Positions 46,099 through 58,489 of a stretch of 64,000 nucleotides of DNA are shown here, in pieces. Where the stretch lies: contig NZ_QAVX01000025.1 of the NCBI RefSeq assembly GCF_003121485.1, forward strand, positions 1 through 64,000, read 5' to 3'. Under the pieces are notes generated by a model. The model made no database searches. It had not been told where the DNA came from and saw only the letters and a list, made by a program, of their open reading frames with translations. The DNA comes from Dyella sp. C11. GTDB taxonomy: Bacteria > Pseudomonadota > Gammaproteobacteria > Xanthomonadales > Rhodanobacteraceae. A program made the translations under genes and the position numbers. The first letter of the stretch is position 1; the number at the start of each line of letters is the position of its first letter.

Positions 46099-48078
46099 AT
46101 GCTCAATCCCCAACAATTGGCCGCCGTCGAACACTGTGACGGACCACTGCTGGTATTGGCGGGCGCCGGTTCGGGCAAGACATCCGTGATCACGCAGAAG
46201 ATCGCGCATCTCATCGCCCGCAAGAAACTCGCACCGTCGCGCATTGCCGCCATCACCTTTACCAACAAGGCGGCGAAGGAAATGCGCGAACGCGTGGCCA
46301 AGCTGATCAGCAGCGAAGACGCCGCCGCGCTCACCGTGTGTACGTTCCACGCGCTGGGCCTGAAATTCCTGCAGATGGAGCACGCACGCGCGGGCCTGCG
46401 CAAGGGTTTTTCCGTGCTCGACGCGGACGACAGCGAAGGCATCATCAAGGAGCTGTCGCCCAAAGGCGTGAAGCCCGACGTGCTGTTCGGCATCCGCAAC
46501 CTGGTGAGCCGTGCGAAGAACGCTGGCCTGTCGCCCGAAGAAGCTCTGGCCGCTGCACGCAGCCCGCGTGAGATCGACGCCGCGACCATCTACCAGATGT
46601 ATCAGCAGCGCCTGAACGCATTCAACGCCGTCGACTTCGACGACCTGATCCGCCTGCCGTTGCGCATTCTGGAAAGCGACGAAGAATGCCGCACGGTGTG
46701 GCGCGAACGCCTGCGCTACTTGCTGGTCGACGAATACCAGGACACCAACGACGCACAGTTCCGCCTGCTGAAGGCACTGGCCGGCGAGCGCGGCAGCTTC
46801 ACCTGCGTGGGCGACGATGACCAGTCGATCTACGCATGGCGCGGCGCCAATCCCGAGAACATCGACCAGCTCGGCAAGGATTGGCCGAGCCTGCGCGTGA
46901 TCAAGCTTGAACAGAACTATCGTTGCGGCAAGCGCATCCTGCGCGCGGCCAACAAGCTGATCGCCAACAATCCACATCTTCATGAAAAGAAGCTGTGGAG
47001 CGAGCATCCGGAAGGCGCGCAGATCCGCGTGCTCGAATGCAAGGAAAACGAACACGAGGCCGAACGCGTCGCCGCCATTGCCGCGACGCTGGCGGAAAAG
47101 CACAAGGCACGCTGGCACGACATCGCCATTCTTTATCGCGGCAACTTCCAGGCGCGACCACTGGAAAAGGCCTTGCGCCTGGCACGCGTGCCCTATCACC
47201 TTTCCGGCGCCTTGAGCTTCCTCGACCGCGCGGAGGTGAAGGACCTGCTCTGCTATTTCCGCCTGCTCACCAACCCAAGCGATGACGCCGCCTTCCTGCG
47301 CGTGGTGAATGTGCCCAAGCGCGAAATCGGCTCCACCACGCTGGAGAAGCTCGGCGAGATCGCCCAGACACGTCACGCGCCACTACTGGAGGCGGCACGC
47401 AGCGACAGCGTGTTGCGACAGCTTTCGCCGCGTCCCGCATCCGCACTCGCTTCATTCACGCAGCTGATGGACGAGCTGCGCAGCGCCTCGATTCACCAGA
47501 GTGCGGCGGATCTCGTGGAAACGGTTTTGCAGCGCACGGGTTACGCCGCCCACGTTGCCGCCAGCACCCCCGACGCGACGCTGCGCGAGCGTCGCCTGGG
47601 CAACCTGCGCGAACTGGCCGACTGGTTCCGTGCCATGCAGCGCAACGACAACACCACCGGCGACCTGGCCGCGCAGCTTGCCTTGCTCACGCATGCCGAT
47701 CGCGACGAACCCGGCAACGCCGTGCGCATGATGACGCTGCATGCAGCGAAGGGCCTGGAGTTTCGCTTCGTCTTCATCGTGGGCTGCGAGGAAGGCACGC
47801 TGCCGCACGATGGCGCCATCGACGAAGGGCGCATCGACGAAGAACGTCGCCTGATGTACGTGGGCATCACCCGCGCCAAGGAAATGCTCACGCTGTCGTG
47901 GTCGGCCAAGACCAAGCGCTACGGCGAAGTGCACAGCAACCAGCCCAGTCGCTTCCTGCACGAGCTGCCGCAGGACGACCTGCACTGGCAGGGCAAGGAC
48001 CCGGAAGCGGACAAGGAAGTGGTGCGCGAAACCGCCGAGTCGCACCTGGCCAAGATCAAGGCCATGCTGGCGGGCTAA
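46099..48078 (+). CDS. rep: ATP-dependent DNA helicase Rep
   Basis: UvrD/Rep-type SF1 helicase of 659 residues (E. coli Rep 673) that clears proteins ahead of replication forks. N-terminus MLNPQQLAAVEHCDGPLLVL, Walker A GAGSGKTSVI, ITFTNKAAKEMRERV, DEYQDTNDAQ, CVGDDDQSIYAWRGA, MTLHAAKGLEF and YVGITRAKEMLTLSW are all in order. The start at 46099 matches the family start; the upstream open frame is intergenic. Divergent from the Sel1 gene. The TPR-sulfotransferase gene begins 57 bases downstream. Confidence 0.97.
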   Translation: MLNPQQLAAVEHCDGPLLVLAGAGSGKTSVITQKIAHLIARKKLAPSRIAAITFTNKAAKEMRERVAKLISSEDAAALTVCTFHALGLKFLQMEHARAGLRKGFSVLDADDSEGIIKELSPKGVKPDVLFGIRNLVSRAKNAGLSPEEALAAARSPREIDAATIYQMYQQRLNAFNAVDFDDLIRLPLRILESDEECRTVWRERLRYLLVDEYQDTNDAQFRLLKALAGERGSFTCVGDDDQSIYAWRGANPENIDQLGKDWPSLRVIKLEQNYRCGKRILRAANKLIANNPHLHEKKLWSEHPEGAQIRVLECKENEHEAERVAAIAATLAEKHKARWHDIAILYRGNFQARPLEKALRLARVPYHLSGALSFLDRAEVKDLLCYFRLLTNPSDDAAFLRVVNVPKREIGSTTLEKLGEIAQTRHAPLLEAARSDSVLRQLSPRPASALASFTQLMDELRSASIHQSAADLVETVLQRTGYAAHVAASTPDATLRERRLGNLRELADWFRAMQRNDNTTGDLAAQLALLTHADRDEPGNAVRMMTLHAAKGLEFRFVFIVGCEEGTLPHDGAIDEGRIDEERRLMYVGITRAKEMLTLSWSAKTKRYGEVHSNQPSRFLHELPQDDLHWQGKDPEADKEVVRETAESHLAKIKAMLAG

Positions 48079-48135
48079 CACGCCCGCGTCATGCAGTTAC
48101 TATCCGGTTTCGCATGTTCTGCGCCGCCGGATGCC

Positions 48136-49713
48136 ATGACCGATTTCTCCCAGATCTACGAACAGACCCTGGCAGCGTTCAACCGCCGCGAGTGGCCGCG
48201 TGTAATGCAGCTTGGCACGCCCTTGCTGCGCGGGCTGTCGGAGAACGCAGGGCTTCATTACGTACTCGGCATTGCATCGCTGGAGCTTGGCCAGTTGCAG
48301 GCAGCAGCCCGCCACATGGGCTATGCGGCCGCGCTTGAGCCGGCCAGCAGCCTCTATGCGAGCCAGTTCGCGCGCATACTGTCCGCCTGCAATCTCACCG
48401 CGGAAGCGCTCGCCGAAGCCGATCGCGCGTTGGCACTGGCGCCCAGCGATGCCATGCAGCTCGATACGCTTGGCGTCATCTACACGCTGGCCAACGCGCA
48501 CCAGAAGGCGTGTGTCGCCTTCGAGCGCGCAACGGCGCTGGCCCCGGATAGCGCTCATCATCACTACAACCTTGCTTCGTCCCTGATCGCGACGGGACGA
48601 CTGGACGATGCCGAGCGCGAGCTGGAAACCTGTATTGCCCTCCAGCCGAACGCGTGGCGCGCGCACTTCACACTGGCGCATGCACGCAGGCAGACGCCGG
48701 AACGGCATCACCGGGAGCGCCTGGAACACTTGCTTCCTGCAACGGGCGGCGACGATCAGGCGCACATGTACGTACACCTTGCGCTGGCCAAGGAATGCGA
48801 AGACCTTGGCGACTATGCCGCGGCCTTTGACCACCTGACGAAAGGCAAGGCAGCAGGAGGCAAAGGGCGCGGTTACCGGCGCGAGAACGACCAGGCCCTG
48901 TTCGATGCGCTGACGAAGGCGTTTCCCGAAACCCCAACCGTCCATCGCGGACACGACAGCGCCGAGCCCATCTTCATCATCGGCATGCCGCGCTCGGGCA
49001 CGACGCTGGTGGAGCGCATCGTGAGCAGCCATCCGGACGTGCAGACGGCCGGCGAACTGCAGAACTTTGGCCTGGTATTGAAGCGGTTGTCGGGCAGCCG
49101 TACGCCCGCGCTGCTGGACGAAGACACCATTACGCGCGCCCTGCAGGCCGATCCCGCGCTGGTCGGGCGCAACTACATCGCCAGCACGCGCCCGGGCACC
49201 GGCACGCGACCTCGCTTCATCGACAAGCTGCCCCACAATTTCCTCTATGCCGGCTTCATCGCGCGCGCGCTGCCCAACGCGAAAATCCTCTGCCTGCGGC
49301 GGGACCCCATGGACGTTTGCCTGAGTAATTTCAGGCAGCTGTTCAGCCTTACATCGCCCTACTACGACTACGCGTTCGACCTGCATGACACGGGCTACTA
49401 CTACGCCCAGTTCGATCGTCTGATGTCGCACTGGCAGCGCGTGTTGCCCGGTCGCATTCTCGAGGTGGACTACGAGACCCTGGTCGATGAACAGGAAGCG
49501 CAGTCGCGGCGCATCATCGATTTCTGCGGATTGGCCTGGAACGATGCGTGCCTGGACTTCCATGAAAACCGCTCGCCGGTTTCCACCGCCAGCGCCGTGC
49601 AGGTACGTGAACCCATGAATCGCCGTTCGCTGCAGCGCTGGAAGCGGTATGGCGCGCCAATGGAGCGCCTGCACGCGCTGCTGGAAAGCGAAGGCGTCGC
49701 GCTGCGTAACTGA
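48136..49713 (+). CDS. Tetratricopeptide-repeat sulfotransferase
   Basis: Two-part protein of 525 residues. The N-terminal half is a run of TPR units (LGIASLELGQLQAAARHMGY, AEALAEADRALALAPSDAMQ, DDAERELETCIALQPNAWRA). The C-terminal half is a PAPS-dependent sulfotransferase: the 5'-phosphosulfate loop IIGMPRSGTTLVERI near 280-294 and the 3'-phosphate region CLRRDPMDVCLSNFRQ. It would transfer sulfate to a protein, lipid or glycan acceptor presented by the TPRs. Convergent with a TonB-dependent receptor across one shared terminator. Acceptor unknown. Confidence 0.92.
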   Translation: MTDFSQIYEQTLAAFNRREWPRVMQLGTPLLRGLSENAGLHYVLGIASLELGQLQAAARHMGYAAALEPASSLYASQFARILSACNLTAEALAEADRALALAPSDAMQLDTLGVIYTLANAHQKACVAFERATALAPDSAHHHYNLASSLIATGRLDDAERELETCIALQPNAWRAHFTLAHARRQTPERHHRERLEHLLPATGGDDQAHMYVHLALAKECEDLGDYAAAFDHLTKGKAAGGKGRGYRRENDQALFDALTKAFPETPTVHRGHDSAEPIFIIGMPRSGTTLVERIVSSHPDVQTAGELQNFGLVLKRLSGSRTPALLDEDTITRALQADPALVGRNYIASTRPGTGTRPRFIDKLPHNFLYAGFIARALPNAKILCLRRDPMDVCLSNFRQLFSLTSPYYDYAFDLHDTGYYYAQFDRLMSHWQRVLPGRILEVDYETLVDEQEAQSRRIIDFCGLAWNDACLDFHENRSPVSTASAVQVREPMNRRSLQRWKRYGAPMERLHALLESEGVALRN

Positions 49714-49732
49714 CACGTTATCCGCCGCAAAA

Positions 49733-49766
49733 AGAAAGGCCCCGCTTGCGCGGGGCCTTTTGTGTT
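49733..49766. terminator. Bidirectional intrinsic terminator between sulfotransferase and receptor genes
   Basis: AAAGGCCCCGC-TTGC-GCGGGGCCTTTT stem with A-run on the left and T-run on the right, exactly between the converging stops at 49713 and 49788. Confidence 0.93.
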
Positions 49767-49787
49767 GCGACATCGAAAAACGAACGC

Positions 49788-52613
<2,826 letters not shown>

Positions 52614-53018
52614 GTTTTTCTCCCCTACTAAACGCAATGATTTGCTGTCGTTGCTGCCGTGTTTTGAGCGATGCCGGCTCCCTCCCGGCATAACCCTTCG
52701 TTGAAAAACGCGATACGACTACGGCTTGTATAGCTGACGGCTAGCTGAACGCACCGCAAAATCATGTTTAGCACGAGACAAATTTTTCACACAACCGTTT
52801 CTTTTTGCGAATTCGCAAGTGTGTGTTTTTACGTATGTTTTTCGCAAAAATGTGACGTAAAGTTGTAGGGTTTTTCCTACAAGCGATGCAACGAAGCCAG
52901 AAAAGGCCTACCGCTGGAGGGGTAAAACGGCAGCGTATGGAACAAAAAAACCCCGCCACGAGGGCGGGGTTTTCTGTCAGCCGAGGGGTTGCCTGGGCAA
53001 CCCTGGATTCAACACGAA
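52614..53018. promoter_or_regulatory. 405-base region upstream of receptor paralogue 1, with palindromes
   Basis: No gene seen. It holds the perfect 14-base palindrome TTGCGAATTCGCAA (52805-52818), a second TTCGCAA (52841-52847), and a 7-bp hairpin TTGTAGG/CCTACAA (52863-52882). The terminator of the second receptor follows at 52946-52974. The stretch 52740-52860 is much more AT-rich than the coding regions. The palindrome lies about 192 bases upstream of the ATG, so it may be an operator for the receptor. Confidence 0.55.
52946..52974 (-). terminator. Intrinsic terminator of receptor paralogue 2
   Basis: CCCCGCC-ACGAG-GGCGGGG stem (52951-52969) with a run of A on its left, which is the U tract on the minus strand, 45 bases after the paralogue 2 stop. 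Confidence 0.9.
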
Positions 53019-55874
53019 TCAGCCGTTGGTGTGGCCTCCGAAGCGCCACTGCAGCTGCAGCATCACTTCGCGGCCATACACGTTGTAGTTCTCGGTGTTG
53101 TAGTACGGGAACGTGCCCACATACGAACCGTCCTTGGGTGGCATCTTGTTCGTGATGTTGTTGGTCAACAACGAGACGTCCACATCCCTGGTCGGCGAGT
53201 AGGTGAAGCTCCAGTTCCAGGTGATCCACGGTGCCACCTTGGCATCGCCCGGATAGTTCGGACCATTGATGGTGCCGGTGTAGTTCGGCGACGGTCCGTT
53301 GCGATGCCAGTACAGCGTGCTCGCCCAGGTGTCGTGGAACGACCAGCCCAGCGAACCGCTGATGATGCTCTTGAATTCCTGGCTGTACAGCGGATTGGTG
53401 AGCTGGTTGATGGTCGGGCCGCCCGGGTAGATCTGGTACGCATGCTTGAGCATGTCGTTCCAGTCCAGCTGCACGTTGAACTGGCCAATCGGGCTGGGAT
53501 GGAACAGATACTTGATCTGCGACGTCACCGATTCGGTCTGTTCGCTCGACACGTTGATGTAGTACTGCGTGATGCTGGTGACCTGGCCGGTCAATGCGTC
53601 GCGCTGCACCTGCGAGGTGGCCGCCACGCAGTCCGGCGAGTTGGCCGGCAACTGGCCTTCCAGACACTGGTCTTCCTGGCGCATCAGCAAATCAGCAGGC
53701 TGCGGTGCGATTTCGTTGCTGATGTTGATGTGCAGGTAGTCGCTGGTGATGCTCAGGTTGTCGATCGGCGCCCACACGAAGCCCACCGACCAGCTCTTGG
53801 CCGTAGTCGGCTTGAGCTTGGGGTTGGCCAACGTGGTGCCTGACACTTCGTAGTAGTAGTTCTGCGTGCAGTTCTTGCCACCGCCCTGCGTGTTGCACAG
53901 GTAGTAGTCGGTGATGTCCTGGTAGTTGCCGCTGGGGCCCAGGTACAACGCCGACATGTCGGGGGCGAGGAACGCCGTGGAGTAATTGCCACGCAGCAAC
54001 AAGGTGTCGAGCGGGCGGAATTCCAGGCCGGCCTTGTACGTGAACTTGCCGTTGTCGCTGTTGGACGCGCTGTAGTGGTCATAACGACCCGACAGGTCGA
54101 GCGTCAGCATCTTCCAGATCGGTGCGTTGAACTCGAACGCCGACGCCGCATGGTTGCGCGTGCCGCCACCGGAGTTGCCGGTAAGGCCCCACACATCGCC
54201 ATTGAGGATCAGCGGGTTCAACGGCTCGTACCACGCCTGGCTGCCGCCTTCCACCAGCACGGCCAAGGCCGCGTCACCGCCCGGCAACGAGAACAGGCTG
54301 CTGTTGGTGATGGTGGCGCGCGTGTTGTTGACCCAGGTGTTGGATTCGCTGCTGATGTTCTGCATGAAGCTGGCGAGCTGTGCCGGCGTCAGCGGCGTGT
54401 AGAACTGCTGCCAGTTCGGGTTGTAGACGTTCAGACCGGTGTTCGGGTCCTGCCCCAACGAGGGTCCCAGGATATTGCCGAAGTAGCTGTCTACCGCGGC
54501 AGCCATGCGTTCGGGCGTGCTCGAGGTGGTCTTGTCGCCCGAGCGCACGAAGTACACATCCCACTGCCAGTTCGAATCACCAAACGTACCGTTGGCGCCG
54601 ATGTCGGCCTGGTACATCAGGTCATCCTGACGACCCAGCTGGTTGTAGTAGTTGTTGCCCACTTCTTCCGGACCGAACACGCGCTCGGGATAGAGGATGT
54701 GGCCGTTGGGGGCTTCGATCAGGCCGCCCGGGTAATCGATGGGGCCCCACCAGTTGAAGTCCGAACCCGGCGTCCACTTCTGCTGCTGCCAGTCGACCAG
54801 GGCATCGCCGTAGAAGCGCACGTAGTCGTTGAGGTCGTACTTCAACTTCAGCATGCCGTCGTAGCTGCGGCTCTGGTTCTGCAGCGTGGTGTAGCCGTAG
54901 ACGTCATTCGAACCGCAGAACGTGCCGGTACGCGTGGCGATCGTGGAATGGGCGTCGACCGTGGTGCCATGGAACAGGCCGCTCATGGCGGAGCAGTTGT
55001 CCGGCGGGCTGATGTAGCCCTGCACACCGCCGGTGTAGGTGTCGAGCGTGCCGTAGTCGAGCACGCGCGCCACCGTGACGGGCGTCGGGTTGGTCGCGGT
55101 AAGCGAACGCTGGTAGGCCCAGATCGGCGACTGGTTGTCGAATTCGATCGAGCCCAGCACATCGAGCTTGCCGAACTGGTGGCCGAAGCTGAGCGACATG
55201 CGCTGGCTGGAGCCACCGCCGCCGTCGTAACCGCCCGCGCGCACCAGCACTTCGGCACCGTCCATGTGCTGCTTGGTAACAATATTCACCACGCCCGCGA
55301 TGGCCTGCGAACCGTAGATGGACGACGCGCCACCCGGCATCACGTCGATGTGATCAATCATCGACAACGGAATGTTGGAGATGTTGGTGAAGTTGCTCTC
55401 GCCGTTGTAGAGCTGGCCGAACTGGGTGATGGGACGACCATCGATCAGGGTCAGCGTGTACTCGGGGTTCAAGCCGTAAAGGCTGATGGTCTGCGCGCCC
55501 TGGGTGAAGCCGCCGCTGGCCTGCGGACCCTGCACGGAGCCTGTAGCCATCACGGAGCTCTGCAGCACTTCGCTCACGCTGTTGAAGCCGCGCGCTTTGA
55601 TTTCCTGGCTGCTGATCGTGTAGATCGGCGCGGCCGTCTGGATTTGCGCGTTGTTGATCAGCGTACCGGAGACGCTGACGGTATCGAGTCGCTTGGCCTT
55701 CTTCTCATCGGCCTGCGTAGCGGACTGGTCCTGCGACGCGTCCTGAGGCTGGTCGGTTGCGGTGTTGCTACCCGGCTGGGCATTGCTGCTTGAATCGGAG
55801 GTAGCGGCGAACGCTGGCACGCAGCCGAACGCCAAGGCCGCCAGCACGGCGACCGTGAGCTTGGACTTCAACAT
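53019..55874 (-). CDS. TonB-dependent receptor, paralogue 2
   Basis: Outer-membrane receptor of 951 residues, paralogue of the gene at 49788. Signal MLKSKLTVAVLAALAFGCVP, a long Ser/Gln/Asp-rich linker, TonB-box-like RLDTVSVSGTLINN, plug motifs TLIDGRPITQFGQLYNGESN and GGASSIYGSQAIAGVVNIVT. The C-terminus is unusual: the barrel-ending LQWRF is followed by GGHTNG, so the last residue is not aromatic as the Bam recognition signal normally requires. The same GGGGAG site precedes the start. The pair looks like an old tandem duplication that has diverged. Confidence 0.94.
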   Translation of the reverse strand: MLKSKLTVAVLAALAFGCVPAFAATSDSSSNAQPGSNTATDQPQDASQDQSATQADEKKAKRLDTVSVSGTLINNAQIQTAAPIYTISSQEIKARGFNSVSEVLQSSVMATGSVQGPQASGGFTQGAQTISLYGLNPEYTLTLIDGRPITQFGQLYNGESNFTNISNIPLSMIDHIDVMPGGASSIYGSQAIAGVVNIVTKQHMDGAEVLVRAGGYDGGGGSSQRMSLSFGHQFGKLDVLGSIEFDNQSPIWAYQRSLTATNPTPVTVARVLDYGTLDTYTGGVQGYISPPDNCSAMSGLFHGTTVDAHSTIATRTGTFCGSNDVYGYTTLQNQSRSYDGMLKLKYDLNDYVRFYGDALVDWQQQKWTPGSDFNWWGPIDYPGGLIEAPNGHILYPERVFGPEEVGNNYYNQLGRQDDLMYQADIGANGTFGDSNWQWDVYFVRSGDKTTSSTPERMAAAVDSYFGNILGPSLGQDPNTGLNVYNPNWQQFYTPLTPAQLASFMQNISSESNTWVNNTRATITNSSLFSLPGGDAALAVLVEGGSQAWYEPLNPLILNGDVWGLTGNSGGGTRNHAASAFEFNAPIWKMLTLDLSGRYDHYSASNSDNGKFTYKAGLEFRPLDTLLLRGNYSTAFLAPDMSALYLGPSGNYQDITDYYLCNTQGGGKNCTQNYYYEVSGTTLANPKLKPTTAKSWSVGFVWAPIDNLSITSDYLHINISNEIAPQPADLLMRQEDQCLEGQLPANSPDCVAATSQVQRDALTGQVTSITQYYINVSSEQTESVTSQIKYLFHPSPIGQFNVQLDWNDMLKHAYQIYPGGPTINQLTNPLYSQEFKSIISGSLGWSFHDTWASTLYWHRNGPSPNYTGTINGPNYPGDAKVAPWITWNWSFTYSPTRDVDVSLLTNNITNKMPPKDGSYVGTFPYYNTENYNVYGREVMLQLQWRFGGHTNG

Positions 55875-56227
55875 GGATCTCCCCTACTGCTTTATGTAAT
55901 GAGTGATGTCGAGCACGCACGCTTTAAGCAAGTCGATGATTCCGGCGTCCCGTCTCCCCACGGTTCGCATGTCATTTGGACGCCCAAATGAAATCACCTG
56001 CCTATTTTTCTAACACAAAGCTGACGTGTCGCAACAGCCCTTGGACGATCGCAAATTGTTGAATCGCAAGAAGTATTTTTTAACGTCAAGAGATTGCGCG
56101 TTATTCGCAGGAGTGCGCCGGATTCGCAGGTTCACCATGCCGTCGCGCAAGAATGCGTTCACGCTTCGCAAGCGCGAACGACCAAAGCATGAAAGTTTGC
56201 GACGCGCGCCGCGAAGCTTGAGGCGGG
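55875..56227. promoter_or_regulatory. 353-base region upstream of receptor paralogue 2
   Basis: No gene seen. TCATTTGG-ACGC-CCAAATGA (55972-55991) is a perfect 8-base inverted repeat about 100 bases before the ATG. Direct repeats TCGCAA at 56049-56054 and 56064-56069 and TTCGCAA at 56165-56171 echo the TTCGCAA motif upstream of paralogue 1. The region 55990-56095 is AT-rich. Confidence 0.5.
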
Positions 56228-57256
56228 TCAGATCAGCCGCTCGGCTTCCAGCTCGCTCTTGAGGTACGCGTAGTAGATCGGCGCAGCAATCAAGCCTGCA
56301 AGGCCGAACGCCGCCTCCATCAACAGCATGGCCACCAGCAGTTCCCATGCACGTGCACGGATCTGGCTGCCCACGATGCGCGCATTGAGGAAGTATTCAA
56401 GCTTGTGGATGAGGATGAGAAAGCCCAGCGCCGCGATACCGACCCCAAGCGAGATGGAAAGTCCTGCAATCGTGATGGCGGTATTGGAGATGAGGTTGCC
56501 GATTACCGGCAGCAGACCCACGATGAAGGTGATCACCACCAGCGTCTTCGCCAGCGGCACGTGGATGTCCAGCAGCGGCAGCACGCCGAGCAGGAAGATT
56601 GCCGTGAACACGGTATTGAGCAGCGAAATCTTTATCTGCGCGAACACGATGTTGTGGAACGCTTCCGCCAGTCGCTGCGCACGCAAGCCGAGCGCCGATG
56701 CGAGCGGCCCCACCTGGTGTGCCGGCCGTGCGCGGCTGAGCGCCACGATGGCACCCAGCACCATGCCGATCAGGATGTGCACGAACACGCGCGCCGCTTC
56801 CTTGCCGATGGTCTGCAGGCTCACCGAGTGCTTGCGCGTCAATTCCATGGCCATCAGGCGAAGGTCGTCCACGCTGTCCGGCAACCAGCCCACCACGGTG
56901 GCCGGTAACTGCTCGCGCGCCTTCTCCACCAGTGGCATCAGCTGCTGCTGCCACAACAACTCCGGATTGCCGATTTCATTGCGCAGGAAGCTCACCGCGC
57001 TGAGGATCAGCAACACCAGCAGCCCGACCACGATGGTGGCTAGCAACGCCACCACCAGCACGCGCGCCCGATCACCCGGCACACGCTTGCCAAGCAAGGG
57101 CGCCGTGGACTGCACCAGTTCGTATACCAGCAGGCCGGCCAGCAGGGCCGGCATCAACCTCAGGCCCAGCAGCAGCACCAACGCGAGGCCGGTCAGCACG
57201 TAACTCGTGATGCGGATGGCGGGCGACGGAGGACGGACGATCGGTGCAGGGTCCAT
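56228..57256 (-). CDS. AI-2E/PerM family inner-membrane transporter
   Basis: Polytopic membrane protein of 342 residues of the AI-2E (PerM) family. The hydrophobic N-terminal pairs ITSYVLTGLALVLLLGLRLM and VLVVALLATIVVGLLVLLIL flank a large soluble region with LLWQQQLMPLVEKAREQLPA. The C-terminal bundle includes VVITFIVGLLPVIGNLISNT and LGFLILIHKLEYFLNARIVG, the family signature. Named after the autoinducer-2 exporter TqsA; most members are of unknown substrate and some are Na+/H+ antiporters. Single gene on the minus strand. Confidence 0.9.
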   Translation of the reverse strand: MDPAPIVRPPSPAIRITSYVLTGLALVLLLGLRLMPALLAGLLVYELVQSTAPLLGKRVPGDRARVLVVALLATIVVGLLVLLILSAVSFLRNEIGNPELLWQQQLMPLVEKAREQLPATVVGWLPDSVDDLRLMAMELTRKHSVSLQTIGKEAARVFVHILIGMVLGAIVALSRARPAHQVGPLASALGLRAQRLAEAFHNIVFAQIKISLLNTVFTAIFLLGVLPLLDIHVPLAKTLVVITFIVGLLPVIGNLISNTAITIAGLSISLGVGIAALGFLILIHKLEYFLNARIVGSQIRARAWELLVAMLLMEAAFGLAGLIAAPIYYAYLKSELEAERLI

Positions 57257-57416
57257 GCAAAATCATGCGAACGATGGGGATGCGTGCAGTCTGTCAGCAG
57301 ACCATGACGGCCGCCAGCCTCACGGGTAAACCGTCAGGACGGAGCGGCGCGCCATTCAGACCGGCGGCCGGGCGTTCGGTGGCCTGGCCCCACCCACCGT
57401 CAGCCGTCTGCCGCGC

Positions 57417-58316
57417 TCACTTGTTGCCGTCCATCTGCAGGAACGGGATCGGCGCATTGGCATAAATATGCTGCGGCAGCTCACCGTTCCACTTCTCGGC
57501 CTTGATCTTTTCAACTTCGATGCGGCGCAGTTCCAGAACATCCTTGCTCTTGGCCAAGGCATCGCTCTGCGCCCTGAGCGCTTCGGCCTGGGCATTGGCG
57601 GCGGTCACGGTGGCATAGGCCTCACCATCCGCCTGGGCTTTCAGCGCATCCGCATCGGCCTGTGCGGTGACCACCTTGGCGCGCTGCTCCGCCTCCACCG
57701 TGCGCACCTTGTTCTCGGCTGCCAGGCGCAGCTGCTCCTGCGTGACCTTCTCGTTGATGGCGTGCATGTAGGTATCGGAGAAGGAGAAGTTGCGCATGTC
57801 GATATTGATCACCTGCGCGCCATACATGTTGAGTTTTTCCTTCAGCGCCAGGTTGATGTCCGAGGAGACCTGCGAACGCTTGGCAATCAGGTCCGGCGCG
57901 GAATAACGCGCAGTGACGGCCTTGAAGACTTCCTGCGTGGCCGTTTGCACATAGGACGAAAGATCGCCGTTGTGGCTGTATTTCTCGTACACCTCGGAAA
58001 CGCGATCCGTCTGGATGCTGTAGCGCACGGTCAAGCTCACCTTTACCGGCTGCGTATCGCTGGTGCTGCCATCGGCTTCGTCGATCTGCGCCTCTTCGGC
58101 GCGAATGCTGAAAAGCGCCAGGTTCTGCCACGGCGGCACCACGACCAGGCCTTCGGGCTCGATCTTCCTGATGGCGCCAAACTGCGTCAGCACACCGCGC
58201 GATCCGGTGGGCACCGTGCGGAACGGCCAGAACGCGATGAGCACGATCAGCACCACGACCCCGATGATCACGTTGCGCAGGAGCTTGAAGCGGTTGCTGC
58301 TTTCGATTGCAGGCAT
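57417..58316 (-). CDS. Prohibitin-like SPFH/Band 7 membrane protein
   Basis: Membrane-anchored scaffold of 299 residues. One N-terminal span (LLRNVIIGVVVLIVLIAFWP), then the SPFH domain (TVPTGSRGVLTQFGAIRKIE, then GLVVVPPWQNLALFSIRAEE). A long Ala/Glu-rich coiled coil follows (AENKVRTVEAEQRAKVVTAQ) and a C-terminal QHIYANAPIPFLQMDGNK. Such proteins oligomerise into ring or microdomain structures and often modulate proteases; HflC/HflK are distant relatives. No protease partner is nearby, so the role here is open. Divergent from the phosphatase gene. Confidence 0.9.
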   Translation of the reverse strand: MPAIESSNRFKLLRNVIIGVVVLIVLIAFWPFRTVPTGSRGVLTQFGAIRKIEPEGLVVVPPWQNLALFSIRAEEAQIDEADGSTSDTQPVKVSLTVRYSIQTDRVSEVYEKYSHNGDLSSYVQTATQEVFKAVTARYSAPDLIAKRSQVSSDINLALKEKLNMYGAQVINIDMRNFSFSDTYMHAINEKVTQEQLRLAAENKVRTVEAEQRAKVVTAQADADALKAQADGEAYATVTAANAQAEALRAQSDALAKSKDVLELRRIEVEKIKAEKWNGELPQHIYANAPIPFLQMDGNK

Positions 58317-58489
58317 CGATGGACATCCTTGTGGAGAAAAGAGACAGCCACAGGCGCAGGCGCGGTCCAGCCGTCACCGGGCCTGTGGCCAGCGAGAGTG
58401 TGAGATGAATCCCCGGGGCGAATGTAGGGTGACCTCTCACTGTCGTAAAGTTGCGCGATCCTGCGCGACCCGCTTTCAGAGGTTTTCCC

